From positions 5,642,001 through 5,706,000 of the forward strand of contig NZ_JACHMO010000001.1 of NCBI RefSeq assembly GCF_014205015.1: a DNA stretch of 64,000 bases, in the 5' to 3' direction. The first letter of the stretch is position 1; every line of letters begins with the position of its first letter. Position numbers and translations under genes: made by a program. Below the pieces are notes generated by a model. It saw nothing but the letters and a program-made list of their open reading frames with translations, ran no database searches and was not told the origin of the DNA. The stretch is from Saccharothrix ecbatanensis. Lineage in GTDB: Bacteria; Actinomycetota; Actinomycetes; Mycobacteriales; Pseudonocardiaceae. This document shows positions 32,457 through 43,454 of the stretch, one piece after another.

Positions 32457-33420
32457 GCCAGCCGAGGACCAGGTTGAACCGGCTCTCGGTGATGCGCGGC
32501 CCGCTGTTGTGCGCGCCCGAGCCGACACCGTAAGCGTGGAACGCGAGGGAGCACCGGCCGGAGCACCCGGACGACCCTGCCGCGCGCACGGTGTGCACCG
32601 AGCTGCCGCTGTTGCCGCCCACGGTGTCGTTGTCGTAGTACAGGCGCAGCGAGTTGCTCACGCGGACCTGGTCGGAGTGGATCCACTGCTGCTGGGACTT
32701 GTCGCCGGGGTAGCCCTGGATCGTGGTGGAGGTGCCGTTGAGCGACGCGGTGGTCCAGTACGCGCCGTACCAGCCGGTCGTGTTGCCGATGGAGCAGTTC
32801 AGGCTCGCGCCGCCGTAGTCGGCGTCGGCGCTGCCGTCCACGGTCCAGCCGGTGTTGGACCGCAAGGTCGCGGCGGTGCAGGAGCCGTACGGGTAGGTGG
32901 TCCCGTTGGCGCCGGGGTAGAACCTGAGCTGGCCGGTGTACCAGCCGGTGCTCTGGTTGAACACGCAGTGCCCGGCGGTGAGCACGAGGCTCGCGCCGAA
33001 CATCCAGCCGGTGCAGTGCAGCCGCTCGACACCGCTCACGGTGCGGGTGATGAGCACCGTGGCGCGGGCCGGGAAGCTCGTCGTCGGGTTGACCCGCACG
33101 CGGCCGTCCGCGCCGATGATCGACTGGGTGCCGAAGTCGTCGCCGGTGGGCGAGGAGTAGCCCTCGATCCGGTGCCCGGCGGGCACGCGCTGCGCCCCGT
33201 ACGCGGTCACGTCGCTCGGCACGCCGGTGCCCTCGTAGCTGGACACGCCGCGCAGCCCGCGCGCCGACGCGGCCGACATGGTCACGCCTTCGGTGTCGCT
33301 CGCGCCCAGTTCCACGCCCTTCGACGCCCCCGCTGACGCCGTCGACACCAGCCCGAGCGTCGCCAGCAACGCGCTCGCGAGCACCACGCCGACACGTCTC
33401 GAAGATCTACGCATATTCAC
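32452..33420 (-). CDS. Secreted V8-like (S1B) serine protease
   Basis: 322 residues. Signal peptide (RRSSRRVGVVLASALLATLG, cleavage near ASAG), a pro-segment of about 90 residues, then a trypsin-like serine protease domain: His in LVLTAGHCVF, Asp probably in SADADYG, and Ser in VGGNSGSSVH. The overall pattern (GSGAHNSGP, paired Cys) resembles glutamyl endopeptidase/V8-like bacterial proteases. Probable extracellular nutrient protease. GTG at 33420 with AAAGG eight bases upstream is preferred over the ATG two codons later. Its 3' end is tandemly repeated downstream. Confidence 0.9.
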   Translation of the reverse strand: MNMRRSSRRVGVVLASALLATLGLVSTASAGASKGVELGASDTEGVTMSAASARGLRGVSSYEGTGVPSDVTAYGAQRVPAGHRIEGYSSPTGDDFGTQSIIGADGRVRVNPTTSFPARATVLITRTVSGVERLHCTGWMFGASLVLTAGHCVFNQSTGWYTGQLRFYPGANGTTYPYGSCTAATLRSNTGWTVDGSADADYGGASLNCSIGNTTGWYGAYWTTASLNGTSTTIQGYPGDKSQQQWIHSDQVRVSNSLRLYYDNDTVGGNSGSSVHTVRAAGSSGCSGRCSLAFHAYGVGSGAHNSGPRITESRFNLVLGWR

Positions 33421-33608
33421 CGCGATATCCTTTCGTCGGGGAAAGGTTCTTCAATCGCTTAGGTCGCCGGAAACGTCGATCCGATACAGAAAAGGCGGAA
33501 CTTCGCCCACTCGCCGACTCGAATGGTGCCACCGGCCCATTACCCGGCCATCCGATGGCGGCACAAGACCTATTCAGCCCAAGTGACGTGGAAATTATCG
33601 AAGGGACG

Positions 33609-34373
33609 ATGTTGTCCAGCGACAGCGCTCTCGCCGCAGTGCTGGATGTGGAGTCGCCGGATCGGCGCGCGCACATCCGAAGCTTGATCGACAGCACCGA
33701 GGAGGGCTTGGACGACAAGATCCTGGCCCTGCTCGAAGACCATTCGGCGGTGAGGGCGGAACTCTGCCGCATCCTCGCGGAGCGGGACCGGGACCGGGAC
33801 CCGTCTTACGTGCTCGCCTACTTCGCGCAGCAGCCGAAGCCCGGGAGAAAACCGGGCCGGATCGACGCCTGGATGCGCAGTCAGGCCTATCGCAGCCCTC
33901 TGGGGATCGTGCACGGGATTCCCCGTCTCCGTCGCGCGTCGGCGATCGAGCACTATCGACGGGACGTGACGAGTTGGCGGACGACCCGCCGGTTCAGCGC
34001 GGTGTTGTCCCTCGGTGACACGGCGGACCCGGCCGCGTTGCCGCTCGTCGTGAAGGCGTTGCGGGACCGGAAGTGGTACATCCGCGCGGAGGCCGCCGTG
34101 GCGCTCCGCCGGCTCATCAGGGACGGTGCCGTCGCACCGGAGGCGGTGGAGTCGGTGGCCGACGCTCTGGTGGCGTGCCTGTCCCACCGCAGACCGAAGG
34201 TCGTGGAGCATGCGGCGGCGGCGCTGTCGGCGCCTTTGCTGCGCGACCGGTTGGTGGAGGCACGGCGCTCGTCCCGGCTGAAACCGGCGAGCGCCGCGCT
34301 AGTGGACGCGGCACTCGAAGGCAAGGTGCCCGCACTGCCACCCATCTGGGTGGGTGACGTCGAAGGAGAATGA
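33609..34373 (+). CDS. HEAT-repeat-like hypothetical protein
   Basis: About 254 residues, almost wholly alpha-helical. The central part RFSAVLSLGDTADPAALPLV, then VKALRDRKWYIRAEAAVALR and VVEHAAAALSAPLL, is HEAT-like repeats suited to protein binding. No enzyme motif. I start at the ATG at 33609 (AAGGGA upstream). An in-frame ATG at 33555 is possible, but the extra 18 codons have few G/C third positions, unlike the rest. Convergent with gltD and separated by a strong terminator. Function unknown. Confidence 0.75.
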   Translation: MLSSDSALAAVLDVESPDRRAHIRSLIDSTEEGLDDKILALLEDHSAVRAELCRILAERDRDRDPSYVLAYFAQQPKPGRKPGRIDAWMRSQAYRSPLGIVHGIPRLRRASAIEHYRRDVTSWRTTRRFSAVLSLGDTADPAALPLVVKALRDRKWYIRAEAAVALRRLIRDGAVAPEAVESVADALVACLSHRRPKVVEHAAAALSAPLLRDRLVEARRSSRLKPASAALVDAALEGKVPALPPIWVGDVEGE

Positions 34374-34380
34374 CCAAGAA

Positions 34381-34410
34381 GGCCGCCCCGACGACGCTGT
34401 CGGGGCGGCC
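34381..34410. terminator. Bidirectional terminator at the gltD 3' end
   Basis: GGCCGCCCCGAC (34381-34392) pairs perfectly with GTCGGGGCGGCC (34399-34410), 6-nt loop, between convergent genes. Confidence 0.85.
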
Positions 34411-34428
34411 CAGGGGCGATCCGGCGGA

Positions 34429-35934
34429 TCACACCACGGCGAGCGGAAGCATGTTGGGGATCACCGGGGACGGCAGGTCGGACGAGCCGGTCAGGTAGCG
34501 GTCCACCGCGTTGGCCACCGAACGGCCCTCGGCGATCGCCCACACGACCAGGGACGCGCCGCGGTGGGCGTCACCGCAGACGAACACGCCCGGCGACTGC
34601 GTCTGCCAGTCCGAGCCGCACGAGATGGTGCCGCGCGAGGTGAGCTGGATGCCGAGCCCGTCCAGCAACGGCATGTGCTCGACGCCCTCGAAGCCGATGG
34701 CCAGCAGCACCAGGTCCGCCGGCAGCACCTCGACCTCCTCGGACGTCGGCACCACCTGACGTCGGCCGGTGGCGTCCTTCTCCACCCGCACCTTGCGCAG
34801 CTGGATCTGCCGCACGTGCCCGTCCTCATCGCCGACGAACTTCTCGACCGCGACCGCGAACTTCCGCTCCCCCGCCTCCTCGTGCGCGGCGTAGGTGCGG
34901 AGGATCCAGGGCCACAGGGGCCAAGGCGACCGTGAATCGTCCCGAGTGGACGGTGGCATCGGGTACTGGTCGAGCTGCAACACCGAGGCCGCGCCCTGCC
35001 GGGACGCCGTGCCGTAGCAGTCCGCGCCGGTGTCGCCGCCGCCGATGATCACGACGTGCTTGCCCGCCGCGTCGATCGCCGGCGGACCGTCGCCCTCGCA
35101 CGCGCGGTTCGCGGGCACCAGGTGTTCCATCGCCAGGTGGATGCCTTGCAGCTCACGGCCCGGCGTCGTCGTGTCGTCACGGCCGCGCAGAGCACCGACC
35201 GCGAGCACGACCGCGTCGAACTTCGACCGCAGCTCGTCCACCGTCAGGTCCACCCCGACCTCGCAACTGGTGACGAACTTCGTGCCCTCCTTGCGGAGCT
35301 GCGCGAGCCGCCGGTCCAGGACCTTCTTCTCCATCTTGAACTCGGGGATGCCGTACCGGAGCAGCCCGCCGAGCCGGTCGTCCCGCTCGAACACGGTGAC
35401 CTCGTGCCCGGCGCGCGTCAGCTGCTGAGCCGCCGCCAGCCCGGCCGGACCGGAGCCGACGACCGCCACCCGCTTGCCCGACACCACCTGTGCCTGCACG
35501 GGCCGCGCGTAGCCCTGCTCCCAGGACACGTCGGCGATGGTCTCCTCGACCCGCTTGATGGCGACCGCGCCGCCCGCGTCGTGGCTGATCGCCAGCACGC
35601 ACGCCGCCTCGCACGGCGCGGGGCACAGCTTGCCGGTGAACTCAGGGAAGTTGTTCGTCGCGTGCAACCGGTCCGACGCCAGCTCCCAGTCGCCGGTGCG
35701 GACCAGGTCGTTCCACTCCGGGATCAGGTTGCCCAGCGGGCAGCCGGCCGACCCTGAGTGGCAGAACGGGATGCCGCAGTCCATGCACCGCGTCGCCTGC
35801 GCGCGCACGTCCGCGTCACGCTGCTCCGCCGGGACGTCGAGGTAGACCTCGCTCCAGTCGGACAGCCGTTCCGCGGCGGGCCGCTTCTTCGGCTCGGCAC
35901 GGGAGTGCTTGAGGAAACCGTACGGGTCAGCCAC
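34429..35934 (-). CDS. gltD: Glutamate synthase small (beta) subunit
   Basis: 501 residues. FAD- and NADPH-binding subunit that passes electrons to GltB. N-terminal Fe-S cysteines in [12 protein letters not shown], then CPLGN and [16 protein letters not shown]-binding [18 protein letters not shown]-binding [14 protein letters not shown]-terminal [23 protein letters not shown] start at 35934 overlaps the gltB stop by 8 bp, implying translational coupling. The gene order gltB-gltD is standard. Confidence 0.97.
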   Translation of the reverse strand: MADPYGFLKHSRAEPKKRPAAERLSDWSEVYLDVPAEQRDADVRAQATRCMDCGIPFCHSGSAGCPLGNLIPEWNDLVRTGDWELASDRLHATNNFPEFTGKLCPAPCEAACVLAISHDAGGAVAIKRVEETIADVSWEQGYARPVQAQVVSGKRVAVVGSGPAGLAAAQQLTRAGHEVTVFERDDRLGGLLRYGIPEFKMEKKVLDRRLAQLRKEGTKFVTSCEVGVDLTVDELRSKFDAVVLAVGALRGRDDTTTPGRELQGIHLAMEHLVPANRACEGDGPPAIDAAGKHVVIIGGGDTGADCYGTASRQGAASVLQLDQYPMPPSTRDDSRSPWPLWPWILRTYAAHEEAGERKFAVAVEKFVGDEDGHVRQIQLRKVRVEKDATGRRQVVPTSEEVEVLPADLVLLAIGFEGVEHMPLLDGLGIQLTSRGTISCGSDWQTQSPGVFVCGDAHRGASLVVWAIAEGRSVANAVDRYLTGSSDLPSPVIPNMLPLAVV

Positions 35935-38900
35935 GGGAGGCCTCCATGATCGCCTGGTCGACGTCCCTGCCTTCCGCGCGGGCGAGCCTCATCGCTTCGA
36001 GCACGCGCTGGTAGTCACCGGGCATGACCTTGGTGAACGACGCGGAACGCCGGGGCCAGTCGCCGAGCAGCGAGGCGGCCACCGCCGATCCGGTGAGCTG
36101 GTGGTGGCGTTCCACCACTTCGCGCAGCCAGCGCAGGTCGTCCGCGCCGGGCCGCTGCAACTCGACCATGGCGGTGTTGACCGCCGCCGGGTCGAGGTCG
36201 AGCACGTACGCCACGCCGCCGGACATGCCCGCGGCGAGGTTGCGGCCGGTCGGCCCGAGCACCACGGCCCGGCCACCGGTCATGTACTCGAACGCGTGGT
36301 CGCCGACGCCCTCGGCGACGGCCAGCGCACCCGAGTTCCGCACGCAGAACCGCTCACCGACGCGTCCGCGCAGGAAGATCTCGCCGGACGTGGCGCCGTA
36401 GCCGATCACGTTGCCCGCGATGACCTGCTGCTCGGCCGCGAACGGCGCGTCCGGGTGCGGTCGGACGACGATCCGCCCGCCGGACAGGCCCTTGCCGACG
36501 TAGTCGTTGGCGTCGCCGACCATCTCCAGCGTGATGCCGCGCGGCACGAACGCGCCGAGCGACTGGCCGGCCGACCCGGTGAACGTCACGTGGATCGTGT
36601 CGTCGGGCAGGCCGTCGCCGCCGAACCGGCGCGTCACCTCGGCGCCGAGGAGCGTGCCGACGGTGCGGTTGACGTTGCGCAGCGGCAGTTCCAGCCGCAC
36701 CGGCCGGGCGTCCTCCAACGCGGCGTCGGCGAGCTGGATCAGCGTGCGGTCCAACGCCTGCGCCAGCCCGTGGTCCTGTTCGCGGACCTTGCGCTTGGCC
36801 GTGTGGTACGGCGTCTCGGGCACCTCGAACACCGGCGACAGGTCCAGCCCGGCCGCCTTCCAGTGCTCGACGGCCTCGTCGGTCTTCAGCAGCTCGGCGT
36901 GGCCGACGGCCTCGTCGATGGTGCGGAAACCCAAGGACGCCAGCAGTTCCCGGGTTTCCTGGGCGACGAACTCGAAGAACGCCACCACGTGGTCGGCCTG
37001 CCCGGTGTACCGCTTGCGCAGCTCCGGGTTCTGCGTGGCCACGCCCACCGGGCACGTGTCCAGGTGGCAGACGCGCATCATGATGCAGCCCGCGACGATC
37101 AGCGGCGCGGTGGCGAAACCGAACTCCTCCGCGCCGAGCAGCGCGGCCACCACGACGTCACGGCCGGTGCGCAGCGCGCCGTCGACCTGCACCGTGATCC
37201 GGTCGCGCAAACCGTTGAGCAGCAACGTCTGCTGGGTCTCGGCGAGGCCGATCTCCCACGGCGTGCCCGCGTGCTTGAGCGAGTTCAGCGGGGACGCGCC
37301 GGTGCCGCCGTCGTGGCCGGAGATCAGCACCACGTCCGCGTGCGCCTTCGCCACGCCCGCCGCGACCGTGCCGACGCCGACCTCGCTGACCAGCTTCACG
37401 TGCACGCGGGCCTGCTCGTTGGCGTTCTTCAGGTCGTGGATCAGCTGCGCCAGGTCTTCGATCGAGTAGATGTCGTGGTGCGGCGGCGGGGAGATGAGGC
37501 CCACGCCCGGCGTCGAGTGCCGGGTCCGCGCGATCCACGGGTACACCTTGTAGCCGGGCAGCTGGCCGCCCTCGCCGGGCTTCGCGCCCTGCGCCATCTT
37601 GATCTGGATGTCGCTGGCGTTGACCAGGTACTCGCTGGTGACGCCGAACCGGCCGGACGCGACCTGCTTGACCGCGCTGCGCCGCTCCGGGTCGTACAAC
37701 CGCTCCGGGTCCTCGCCGCCCTCACCGCTGTTGGACCGGCCGCCCAGCCGGTTCATCGCGATGGCCAGCGTCTCGTGCGCCTCCGCCGAGATCGACCCGT
37801 ACGACATGGCGCCGGTGTTGAACCGCTTGACGATCGAGGAGACCGGCTCCACCTCGTCGATCGGGATCGGCGTGCGGCCCTCGGTCTGGAACCCGAACAG
37901 CCCGCGCAGCGTGCCGCCCATCCGGGACAGCCGCTCGACCTCGTCGGTGTAGCGGCGGTAGACGTCCTGCTTGCCGGTCTTGGTGGCGTGCTGGAGCAGG
38001 AACACCGTCTCCGGCGTGAACAGGTGCAGCTCGCCCTCGCGGCGGTAGGCGTACTCGCCGCCCACCTCCAGCCGCCGGTGCGCGCGGTCGGTCGGGTTGT
38101 CCGGGTGGGCGCGGCGGTGGCGCAGCGCCACCTCCTCCGCCAGCACGTCCAGGCCCGCGCCGCCGAGCTTCGACACCGTGCCGGTGAAGTACTCGTCCAG
38201 CATGTCCTTGGACAGGCCCACTGCCTCGAACACCTGCGCCGCCGTGTACGCGCCGACGGTCGAGACGCCCATCTTGGACATGATCTTCAACGTGCCCTTG
38301 ACCAGCGCAGTCACGTAGTTCCGGACGGCCTTGCGCGCCTCGATCCCGGTGACCGCGCCGGTGCTGATCATGTCTTCGATCGTCTCGAACGCGAGGTACG
38401 GGTTCACCGCGGCGGCGCCGTAGCTCAGCAGCGCGGCGATGTGGTGCACCTCGCGGGCGTCACCGGTCTCCACGACCAGCGCCACGCGCAGCCGTTCCTT
38501 GGTGCGCACCAGGTGGTGGTGCACCGCGGAGACCAGCAGCAGCGACGGGATCGGCGCCATCCGGTGGTCCGAGTCGCGGTCCGACAGCACCAGCGTGCGG
38601 GCGCCGTTCGCGATCGCCTCGGACGCCTCGCGGCGCACCCGTTCGACGGCCGCCGCCAGCGCCTCGCCGCCGCCGTCCACTTCGAACAGTCCACTGAGGA
38701 CCGTGCAGGCGAAGCCCGGCAGGTCGCCGTCGTCGTTGATGTGGATGAGCTTGGCCAGCTCGTCGTTGTCGATCACCGGGTAGGTCAGCTTGATGTGCCG
38801 GCAGCTGACCGGGCCCGGCTCCAGCAGGTTCTGCTCCGGGCCCATCACCCGGGACACGCTGGTGACGATCTCCTCGCGGATCGCGTCCAGCGGCGGGTTC

Positions 38901-40465
38901 GTCACCTGGGCGAAGTTCTGCACGAAGTAGTCGTAGAGCAGCCGGGAACGCTGCGACAGCGCGGCCACCGGGGTGTCCGTGCCCATCGAGCCCAGCGGCT
39001 CCGCGCCGGCGGTGGACATCGGGCCGAGCAGGACGCGCAGCTCCTCCTCGGTGTAGCCGAACGTCAGCTGGCGCCGCACCACGGACTCGTGGCTCTGCAC
39101 CACGTGCTCGCGGTCGGCCAGGTCGGCCAGCTCCAGCAGGCCCGCGTGCAGCCACTCGTCGTACGGCTTCTCCTCGGCCAGCGCGGTCTTGACCTCGTCG
39201 TCGTCGACCAGGCGACCGGCGACCGTGTCGACCAGGAACATCTTCCCCGGCTGGAGGCGGCCCTTGGCCACGACCTGGTCCGGCGGGACGTCCAGCACAC
39301 CGGTCTCGGAGGCCAGCACCACGCGGCCGTCGGCGGTCTGCCACCAGCGGGCCGGGCGCAGACCGTTGCGGTCGAGCACCGCGCCGACCAGCGAGCCGTC
39401 GGTGAACGTGACGCAGGCCGGGCCGTCCCACGGCTCCATCAGGCTGGCGTGGAACTCGTAGAACGCGCGGCGCTTCGGGTCCATCGACGTGTGGTTCTCC
39501 CACGCCTCCGGGATCATCATCAGCACCGCGTGCGGCAGGCTCCGGCCGCCCAGGTGCAGCAGCTCCAGCACCTCGTCGAAGCTCGCCGAGTCGGAGCCCT
39601 CCGGGTGGCAGATCGGGAACAGCCGGGCCAGGTCGCCGGGGATGAGGTCGGAGTCGAGCAGCGCCTCACGGGCCCGCATCCGGTTCCGGTTGCCCCGGAC
39701 GGTGTTGATCTCACCGTTGTGCGCGACGTACCGGAACGGGTGCGCCAGCGGCCACGACGGGAACGTGTTCGTGGAGAACCGGGAGTGGACCAGGGCGATG
39801 GCGCTGGCCAGCCGCTCGTCGCGCAGGTCGGGGAAGAACGCGGGCAGCTGGCCCGTGGTCAGCATGCCCTTGTAGACGATCGTCCGGGACGACAGCGACG
39901 GGAAGTACGTGCCGACGTCCGCCGCCGCGGTCTCGTGCTCCACCCGCTTGCGCACGGCGAACGTGAGGCGGTCCAGGTCGACGCCGTGGCCGCCGGTCTC
40001 GCTCTTGAGCAGCAGCATCCCGAAGTGCGGCATCACCGACCGGGCGGTCGGGCCGACACCCGCGTGGTCCGGGGCGGTCGGCACGTCGCGCCAGCCGAGG
40101 ACCTCCAGGCCCTCTTCGCCGGCGATCCGCTCGGCCAGCTCGACCGCCTTCGCGCGGTCGCCCTCGTCGGCGGGCAGGAACGCGATGCCGGCCGCGTACG
40201 CGCCGGGCTCGGGCAGCTCGAAGTCCAGCACGTCCCGCAGGAACGCGTCCGGCAGTTGCAGCAGGATCCCGGCGCCGTCGCCGCTGGTGGGCTCGGCCCC
40301 CGCCGCGCCTCGGTGCTCCAGGTTGGCCAGCGCGGTGAGCGCGTCGACGACGATGTCGTGCGAGCGCCGGCCCTTGATGTCGGCGACCATCGCCACACCG
40401 CAAGCGTCTCGTTCCGCGGCGGGGTCGTAGAGCCCCTGCGGGGACGGGATGGCGGAGAAGATCAC
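35927..40465 (-). CDS. gltB: Glutamate synthase large (alpha) subunit
   Basis: 1512 residues. Makes two glutamates from glutamine and 2-oxoglutarate. N-terminal Ntn glutaminase: the short propeptide precedes the nucleophile Cys in [16 protein letters not shown] central domain and the FMN-binding synthase domain follow ([21 protein letters not shown], the 3Fe-4S cysteines in [15 protein letters not shown]), then the C-terminal GXGXG beta-helix ([22 protein letters not shown]). I choose the GTG at 40465, which has AAGGAGG eight bases upstream; the longer reading to 40543 lacks this. A GlnR-like box lies at 40576. Operon with gltD. The amino donor it makes feeds the his and trp pathways nearby. 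Confidence 0.97.
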   Translation of the reverse strand: MIFSAIPSPQGLYDPAAERDACGVAMVADIKGRRSHDIVVDALTALANLEHRGAAGAEPTSGDGAGILLQLPDAFLRDVLDFELPEPGAYAAGIAFLPADEGDRAKAVELAERIAGEEGLEVLGWRDVPTAPDHAGVGPTARSVMPHFGMLLLKSETGGHGVDLDRLTFAVRKRVEHETAAADVGTYFPSLSSRTIVYKGMLTTGQLPAFFPDLRDERLASAIALVHSRFSTNTFPSWPLAHPFRYVAHNGEINTVRGNRNRMRAREALLDSDLIPGDLARLFPICHPEGSDSASFDEVLELLHLGGRSLPHAVLMMIPEAWENHTSMDPKRRAFYEFHASLMEPWDGPACVTFTDGSLVGAVLDRNGLRPARWWQTADGRVVLASETGVLDVPPDQVVAKGRLQPGKMFLVDTVAGRLVDDDEVKTALAEEKPYDEWLHAGLLELADLADREHVVQSHESVVRRQLTFGYTEEELRVLLGPMSTAGAEPLGSMGTDTPVAALSQRSRLLYDYFVQNFAQVTNPPLDAIREEIVTSVSRVMGPEQNLLEPGPVSCRHIKLTYPVIDNDELAKLIHINDDGDLPGFACTVLSGLFEVDGGGEALAAAVERVRREASEAIANGARTLVLSDRDSDHRMAPIPSLLLVSAVHHHLVRTKERLRVALVVETGDAREVHHIAALLSYGAAAVNPYLAFETIEDMISTGAVTGIEARKAVRNYVTALVKGTLKIMSKMGVSTVGAYTAAQVFEAVGLSKDMLDEYFTGTVSKLGGAGLDVLAEEVALRHRRAHPDNPTDRAHRRLEVGGEYAYRREGELHLFTPETVFLLQHATKTGKQDVYRRYTDEVERLSRMGGTLRGLFGFQTEGRTPIPIDEVEPVSSIVKRFNTGAMSYGSISAEAHETLAIAMNRLGGRSNSGEGGEDPERLYDPERRSAVKQVASGRFGVTSEYLVNASDIQIKMAQGAKPGEGGQLPGYKVYPWIARTRHSTPGVGLISPPPHHDIYSIEDLAQLIHDLKNANEQARVHVKLVSEVGVGTVAAGVAKAHADVVLISGHDGGTGASPLNSLKHAGTPWEIGLAETQQTLLLNGLRDRITVQVDGALRTGRDVVVAALLGAEEFGFATAPLIVAGCIMMRVCHLDTCPVGVATQNPELRKRYTGQADHVVAFFEFVAQETRELLASLGFRTIDEAVGHAELLKTDEAVEHWKAAGLDLSPVFEVPETPYHTAKRKVREQDHGLAQALDRTLIQLADAALEDARPVRLELPLRNVNRTVGTLLGAEVTRRFGGDGLPDDTIHVTFTGSAGQSLGAFVPRGITLEMVGDANDYVGKGLSGGRIVVRPHPDAPFAAEQQVIAGNVIGYGATSGEIFLRGRVGERFCVRNSGALAVAEGVGDHAFEYMTGGRAVVLGPTGRNLAAGMSGGVAYVLDLDPAAVNTAMVELQRPGADDLRWLREVVERHHQLTGSAVAASLLGDWPRRSASFTKVMPGDYQRVLEAMRLARAEGRDVDQAIMEASRG

Positions 40466-40568
40466 TGCGCAGACCTCCTTCGTCGTCCTTGGTGAAAGAA
40501 CGAGTCCTCGTGTCCAGGTCCTGGAATCCGGGTAACTGGGCACGGGACGACGATGGCCCGCGTGTTGA

Positions 40569-40591
40569 CGCGACTTTAACAGTCGCGAAAC
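40569..40591. promoter_or_regulatory. GlnR-like box overlapping a palindrome upstream of gltB
   Basis: TTAAC-N6-GAAAC (40576-40591) resembles the actinobacterial GlnR site gTnAC-N6-GaAAC. It overlaps a perfect inverted repeat CGCGACT-TTAAC-AGTCGCG (40569-40587). About 105-125 bp before the gltB start. The rest of the 40466-40833 gap has no gene. Confidence 0.55.
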
Positions 40592-40760
40592 CGGACCACA
40601 CCATCCATCGGGTGATCTCGGTCGACGTGCCGTAACGATTCGGCCCGAAAGAGCGATACCGGGGCCGACTTGTTACGCGTTGTTAAGCATAACCGAGCGG
40701 TGGCCTCCGCGCGCGTCGGTGAGAGCTTGCCTACAGCACCCTGACGCCGCGTAAGCCCAG

Positions 40761-40820
40761 GTGAGCCCCCGGGTGCCGCCGCCTGCCTGTGGGAGAGGAC
40801 GGCGACATCCGGGGGCTCAC
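40761..40820 (-). terminator. Long-loop hairpin downstream of dctA
   Basis: GTGAGCCCCCGG (40761-40772) pairs perfectly with CCGGGGGCTCAC (40809-40820) around a 36-nt loop, 14 bp after the symporter stop. Confidence 0.6.
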
Positions 40821-40833
40821 GGCCGGGTAGCTC

Positions 40834-42210
40834 TTATCGGGCCGCGCCGGCGCCCACCGGTTCACGGACGCCAGGCCCGTCGTCGTCACTGTGCTGACGT
40901 TCCATCAGGGCGTCCACGTCGACCTGCGTCGGGTTGTCCAGGACCTCCCGCAGCCGGTCCCGGTCCAACTGGCCCTGCCAGCGGGCCACCACGAGCGTGC
41001 CCACGCCGTTGCCGATCATGTTGGTGATCGCCCGCGCCTCGGACATGAACCGGTCGATGCCCACGATCAGCGCGATGCCGACCGCCGGGATGGCGCTGTT
41101 CGCCTCGAACGCGCTCAGCGAGGCCGCCAGCGTGACCAGGCCCGCGCCCGTCACGCCCGCCGCGCCCTTGCTGGCCAGCAGCATGAACAGCAGCAGCCCG
41201 ATCTGGGTGCCCAGGCCGACCTCGACCCCCGTCGCCTGGGCGATGAAGATCGCGCCCATGGTCAGGTAGATGCAGGTGCCGTCCAGGTTGAACGAGTAGC
41301 CGGTCGGGATGGTGAGGCCGACCACCGACTTGTCCGCGCCCGCCGCCTCCAGCTTCACCAGCATCCGCGGCAGCACCGTCTCGGACGACGACGTGCCGAG
41401 CACGATCAGCAGCTCGTCCTTGATGTACCGGAGGAACTTGAAGATCGAGAAGCCCGCGTACAGGGACACACCGCCCAGCACCACCAGGATGAACAGCAGG
41501 CACGTCGCGTAGAACGAGCCCATCAACCAGGCCAGCTTGCCCAGGATCGAGCCGCCGAACTTGCCGATCGTGTAGGCGATGCCGCCGAAAGCGCCGATCG
41601 GCGCCGCGTACATGACGATCTTGATGACGCCGAACATGACCTTGGAGACGGTGTCGAGCGCCGCGACCACCTTCTCGCCGCGCTTGCCCATGCCGGCCAC
41701 GGCGACCGCCACCAGGACCGCGATGACCAGCACCTGGATGAGCTGGCCGTCGGTGAAGGCGCTGAGGAACGACTTGGGCACCAGGCTGAGGACGAAGCCG
41801 GTCACGCCCGTCTCGGCGGTCGCGGCGTCGGCGAGCGTCTTCTCCGCCGCGGCGTCGTTCAGCGGGACGGACGCGCCGTGGTGGCCGGGCTGCACGAGGT
41901 TGACCACGATGAGCCCGATGGCCAGCGCCGCCGTCGTCATCGCGGTGAAGTAGAGGATCGTCCGCAGCGCCAGGCCGCCCGCCTTGGCGAGGTTCCCCAG
42001 GCCCGCGATGCCGACCACGATGGTGCAGAAGATGGTCGGGGCGATGACGATCTTGACGAGGGCGATGAAGAAGTCGGCCAACCACTTCATGCCGGACGCC
42101 TGGGCCGGGAACGCGTAGCCGACGATCACGCCGAGCACGATCGAGACCAGGACCCAGAAGTAGAGGTGCTTGTAGATCGGTTTGCGCTCACGTGTCGGCG
42201 CGCTGACCAC
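40834..42210 (-). CDS. dctA: DctA-like dicarboxylate/amino acid:cation symporter (DAACS family)
   Basis: 458 residues, eight TM helices plus two hairpins of the glutamate/dicarboxylate symporter fold. Hairpin 1 serine-rich motif VLGTSSSETVLPRML and the TM7 motif TGYSFNLDGTCIY are diagnostic. N-terminal YKHLYFWVLVSIVLGVIVGY matches DctA. Imports C4-dicarboxylates (succinate, fumarate, malate) with protons or sodium; substrate choice between dicarboxylate and glutamate is inferred from closest resemblance. GTG at 42210 with GGAGGAG upstream. Divergent from the TAXI binding protein gene, 148 bp away, whose two-component neighbours could regulate it. Confidence 0.9.
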   Translation of the reverse strand: MVSAPTRERKPIYKHLYFWVLVSIVLGVIVGYAFPAQASGMKWLADFFIALVKIVIAPTIFCTIVVGIAGLGNLAKAGGLALRTILYFTAMTTAALAIGLIVVNLVQPGHHGASVPLNDAAAEKTLADAATAETGVTGFVLSLVPKSFLSAFTDGQLIQVLVIAVLVAVAVAGMGKRGEKVVAALDTVSKVMFGVIKIVMYAAPIGAFGGIAYTIGKFGGSILGKLAWLMGSFYATCLLFILVVLGGVSLYAGFSIFKFLRYIKDELLIVLGTSSSETVLPRMLVKLEAAGADKSVVGLTIPTGYSFNLDGTCIYLTMGAIFIAQATGVEVGLGTQIGLLLFMLLASKGAAGVTGAGLVTLAASLSAFEANSAIPAVGIALIVGIDRFMSEARAITNMIGNGVGTLVVARWQGQLDRDRLREVLDNPTQVDVDALMERQHSDDDGPGVREPVGAGAAR

Positions 42211-42358
42211 GTCTCCTCCAAGGGGACCATTTGCCTGCGGTGGGGTTGGTTGGTGATCCTGAGCACAGGGCGGGGCCGCGACAAGGAGTGCGCCGGAAAC
42301 TTCAGGTCCCTCTGACGTAACACTCTGTTCACGCGTCCGACGGGGCTAGTCTGCGGTC

Positions 42359-43294
42359 GTGCTCTCCCGGCGCTCGGTGCTGCTGGCCGCTCTGGCGGCG
42401 GGCGTGCCGTGCTCTGCGTGCACGTCGGGTGGCGCGCCGGTCCTGGAGGAGCTGGTCCTCGCGACCGGTCCGGACGGCGCGGTGTTCCGCGAGATCGGCG
42501 GGGCGCTGGCGTCGGCGTTGGCGGACGAGCTGCCGGAGACGCGGGTGGTGTCCCGCTCGACCGGGGCGTCGGTGGAGAACGTGCGGCTGTTGCAGGAAGG
42601 CGCGGTCCAGTTGGGACTGTCCTCTCTGGACCCCCTGGTGGGCGGCGCGCTGTTGAGCGCGGACGATCCGGCCGGCATCAGCGCGGTGGGGCGGCTGTAC
42701 GACAGCTTCATGCAGGTGGTCGTGCCCGCGGACTCGCCGGTGCGCCGGCTGTCCGACCTGGCCGGCCGACCGGTGTCGTTCGGGCCGACCGAGTCCGGGA
42801 CGGAGTTCACCGCGACCCGCTTGTTGTCCTTGTTGGGCATCCCGGTGGATGCCCGGCGGATGGCGCACGCCGAGGCGTCACGTCAGCTGGTGGCGGGCAC
42901 GCTGGACGCGTTCCTCGCGCTGACCGGCATCCCGACGCCCGCGATCACGGACATCCTCGACACCTTTCCGTTGCGGTTGCTGGACCTTCCCGACGAGGCG
43001 GTCCGCCTGGCCGCCGTCTACTCCGGTCCCTACGTGCCCGCGACCATCCCGGCCACGACGTACGGGACGCTCGGACCTTGCCGCACGTTCGCCGTGCCGA
43101 ACCTGTTGCTGGCGCGCACGGCTTTGGACGCGGATGTGGTGGAGGTGGTGACGCGGACGGTGTTCACGCAGTCCGAGCGGATCGCGGCGGGGCATCCTGA
43201 GGCGAGCCGGATCAACGTCCGGACCGGCATAGCCACCGGCCGCGTGCCGCTGCACAAGGGCGCCGAACGCTGGTTCCGGGCCACCAAGCGCTGA
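42359..43294 (+). CDS. TAXI family TRAP-type solute-binding protein
   Basis: 311 residues. Lipoprotein-like start (SRRSVLLAALAAGVPCSAC: the Cys at a lipobox-like position), then a TAXI-family binding fold: LVLATGPDGAVFREIGGALA, STGASVENVRLLQEGAVQLG, and the PVSFGPTESGTEFTA anion-binding segment. No TRAP membrane subunit is nearby, so it may act as a sensor partner rather than a transporter part. GTG start at 42359 is probably leaderless: TAGTCT (42347-42352) ends six bases before. Convergent with the histidine kinase; both 3' ends are joined by a 57-bp tandem repeat. Confidence 0.88.
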   Translation: MLSRRSVLLAALAAGVPCSACTSGGAPVLEELVLATGPDGAVFREIGGALASALADELPETRVVSRSTGASVENVRLLQEGAVQLGLSSLDPLVGGALLSADDPAGISAVGRLYDSFMQVVVPADSPVRRLSDLAGRPVSFGPTESGTEFTATRLLSLLGIPVDARRMAHAEASRQLVAGTLDAFLALTGIPTPAITDILDTFPLRLLDLPDEAVRLAAVYSGPYVPATIPATTYGTLGPCRTFAVPNLLLARTALDADVVEVVTRTVFTQSERIAAGHPEASRINVRTGIATGRVPLHKGAERWFRATKR

Positions 43295-43296
43295 GC

Positions 43297-43454
43297 GGTG
43301 CCCGGTGCGCCCGCCGGCGGTCACGCGATGAGCCGGACCACAAGCGCCGGACCCTGCCCCAGTGCGCCCGCCGGAGGTCACGCGATGAGCCGGACCACAA
43401 GCGCCGGACCCTGCCCCAGTGCGCCCGCCGGAGGTCACGCGATGAGGCGGACCA
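43297..43454. repeat. 57-bp tandem repeat bridging two convergent gene ends
   Basis: TCACGCGATGAG recurs at 43321, 43378 and 43435, exactly 57 bp apart. Two full units are almost identical and the third merges into the kinase gene. Each contains the kinase's last codons and stop (TGA on the minus strand), plus GTGCGCCCGCCGG and CAAGCGC. The latter also matches the last codons of the TAXI gene, so the unit appears copied from the original junction between both genes. Confidence 0.92.

Noticed and set aside
35909..40495. A 1528-residue frame antisense to gltB
   Set aside because: Arg/His/Val/Gln-rich shadow of the real gene, caused by high GC in third positions; no family motif.
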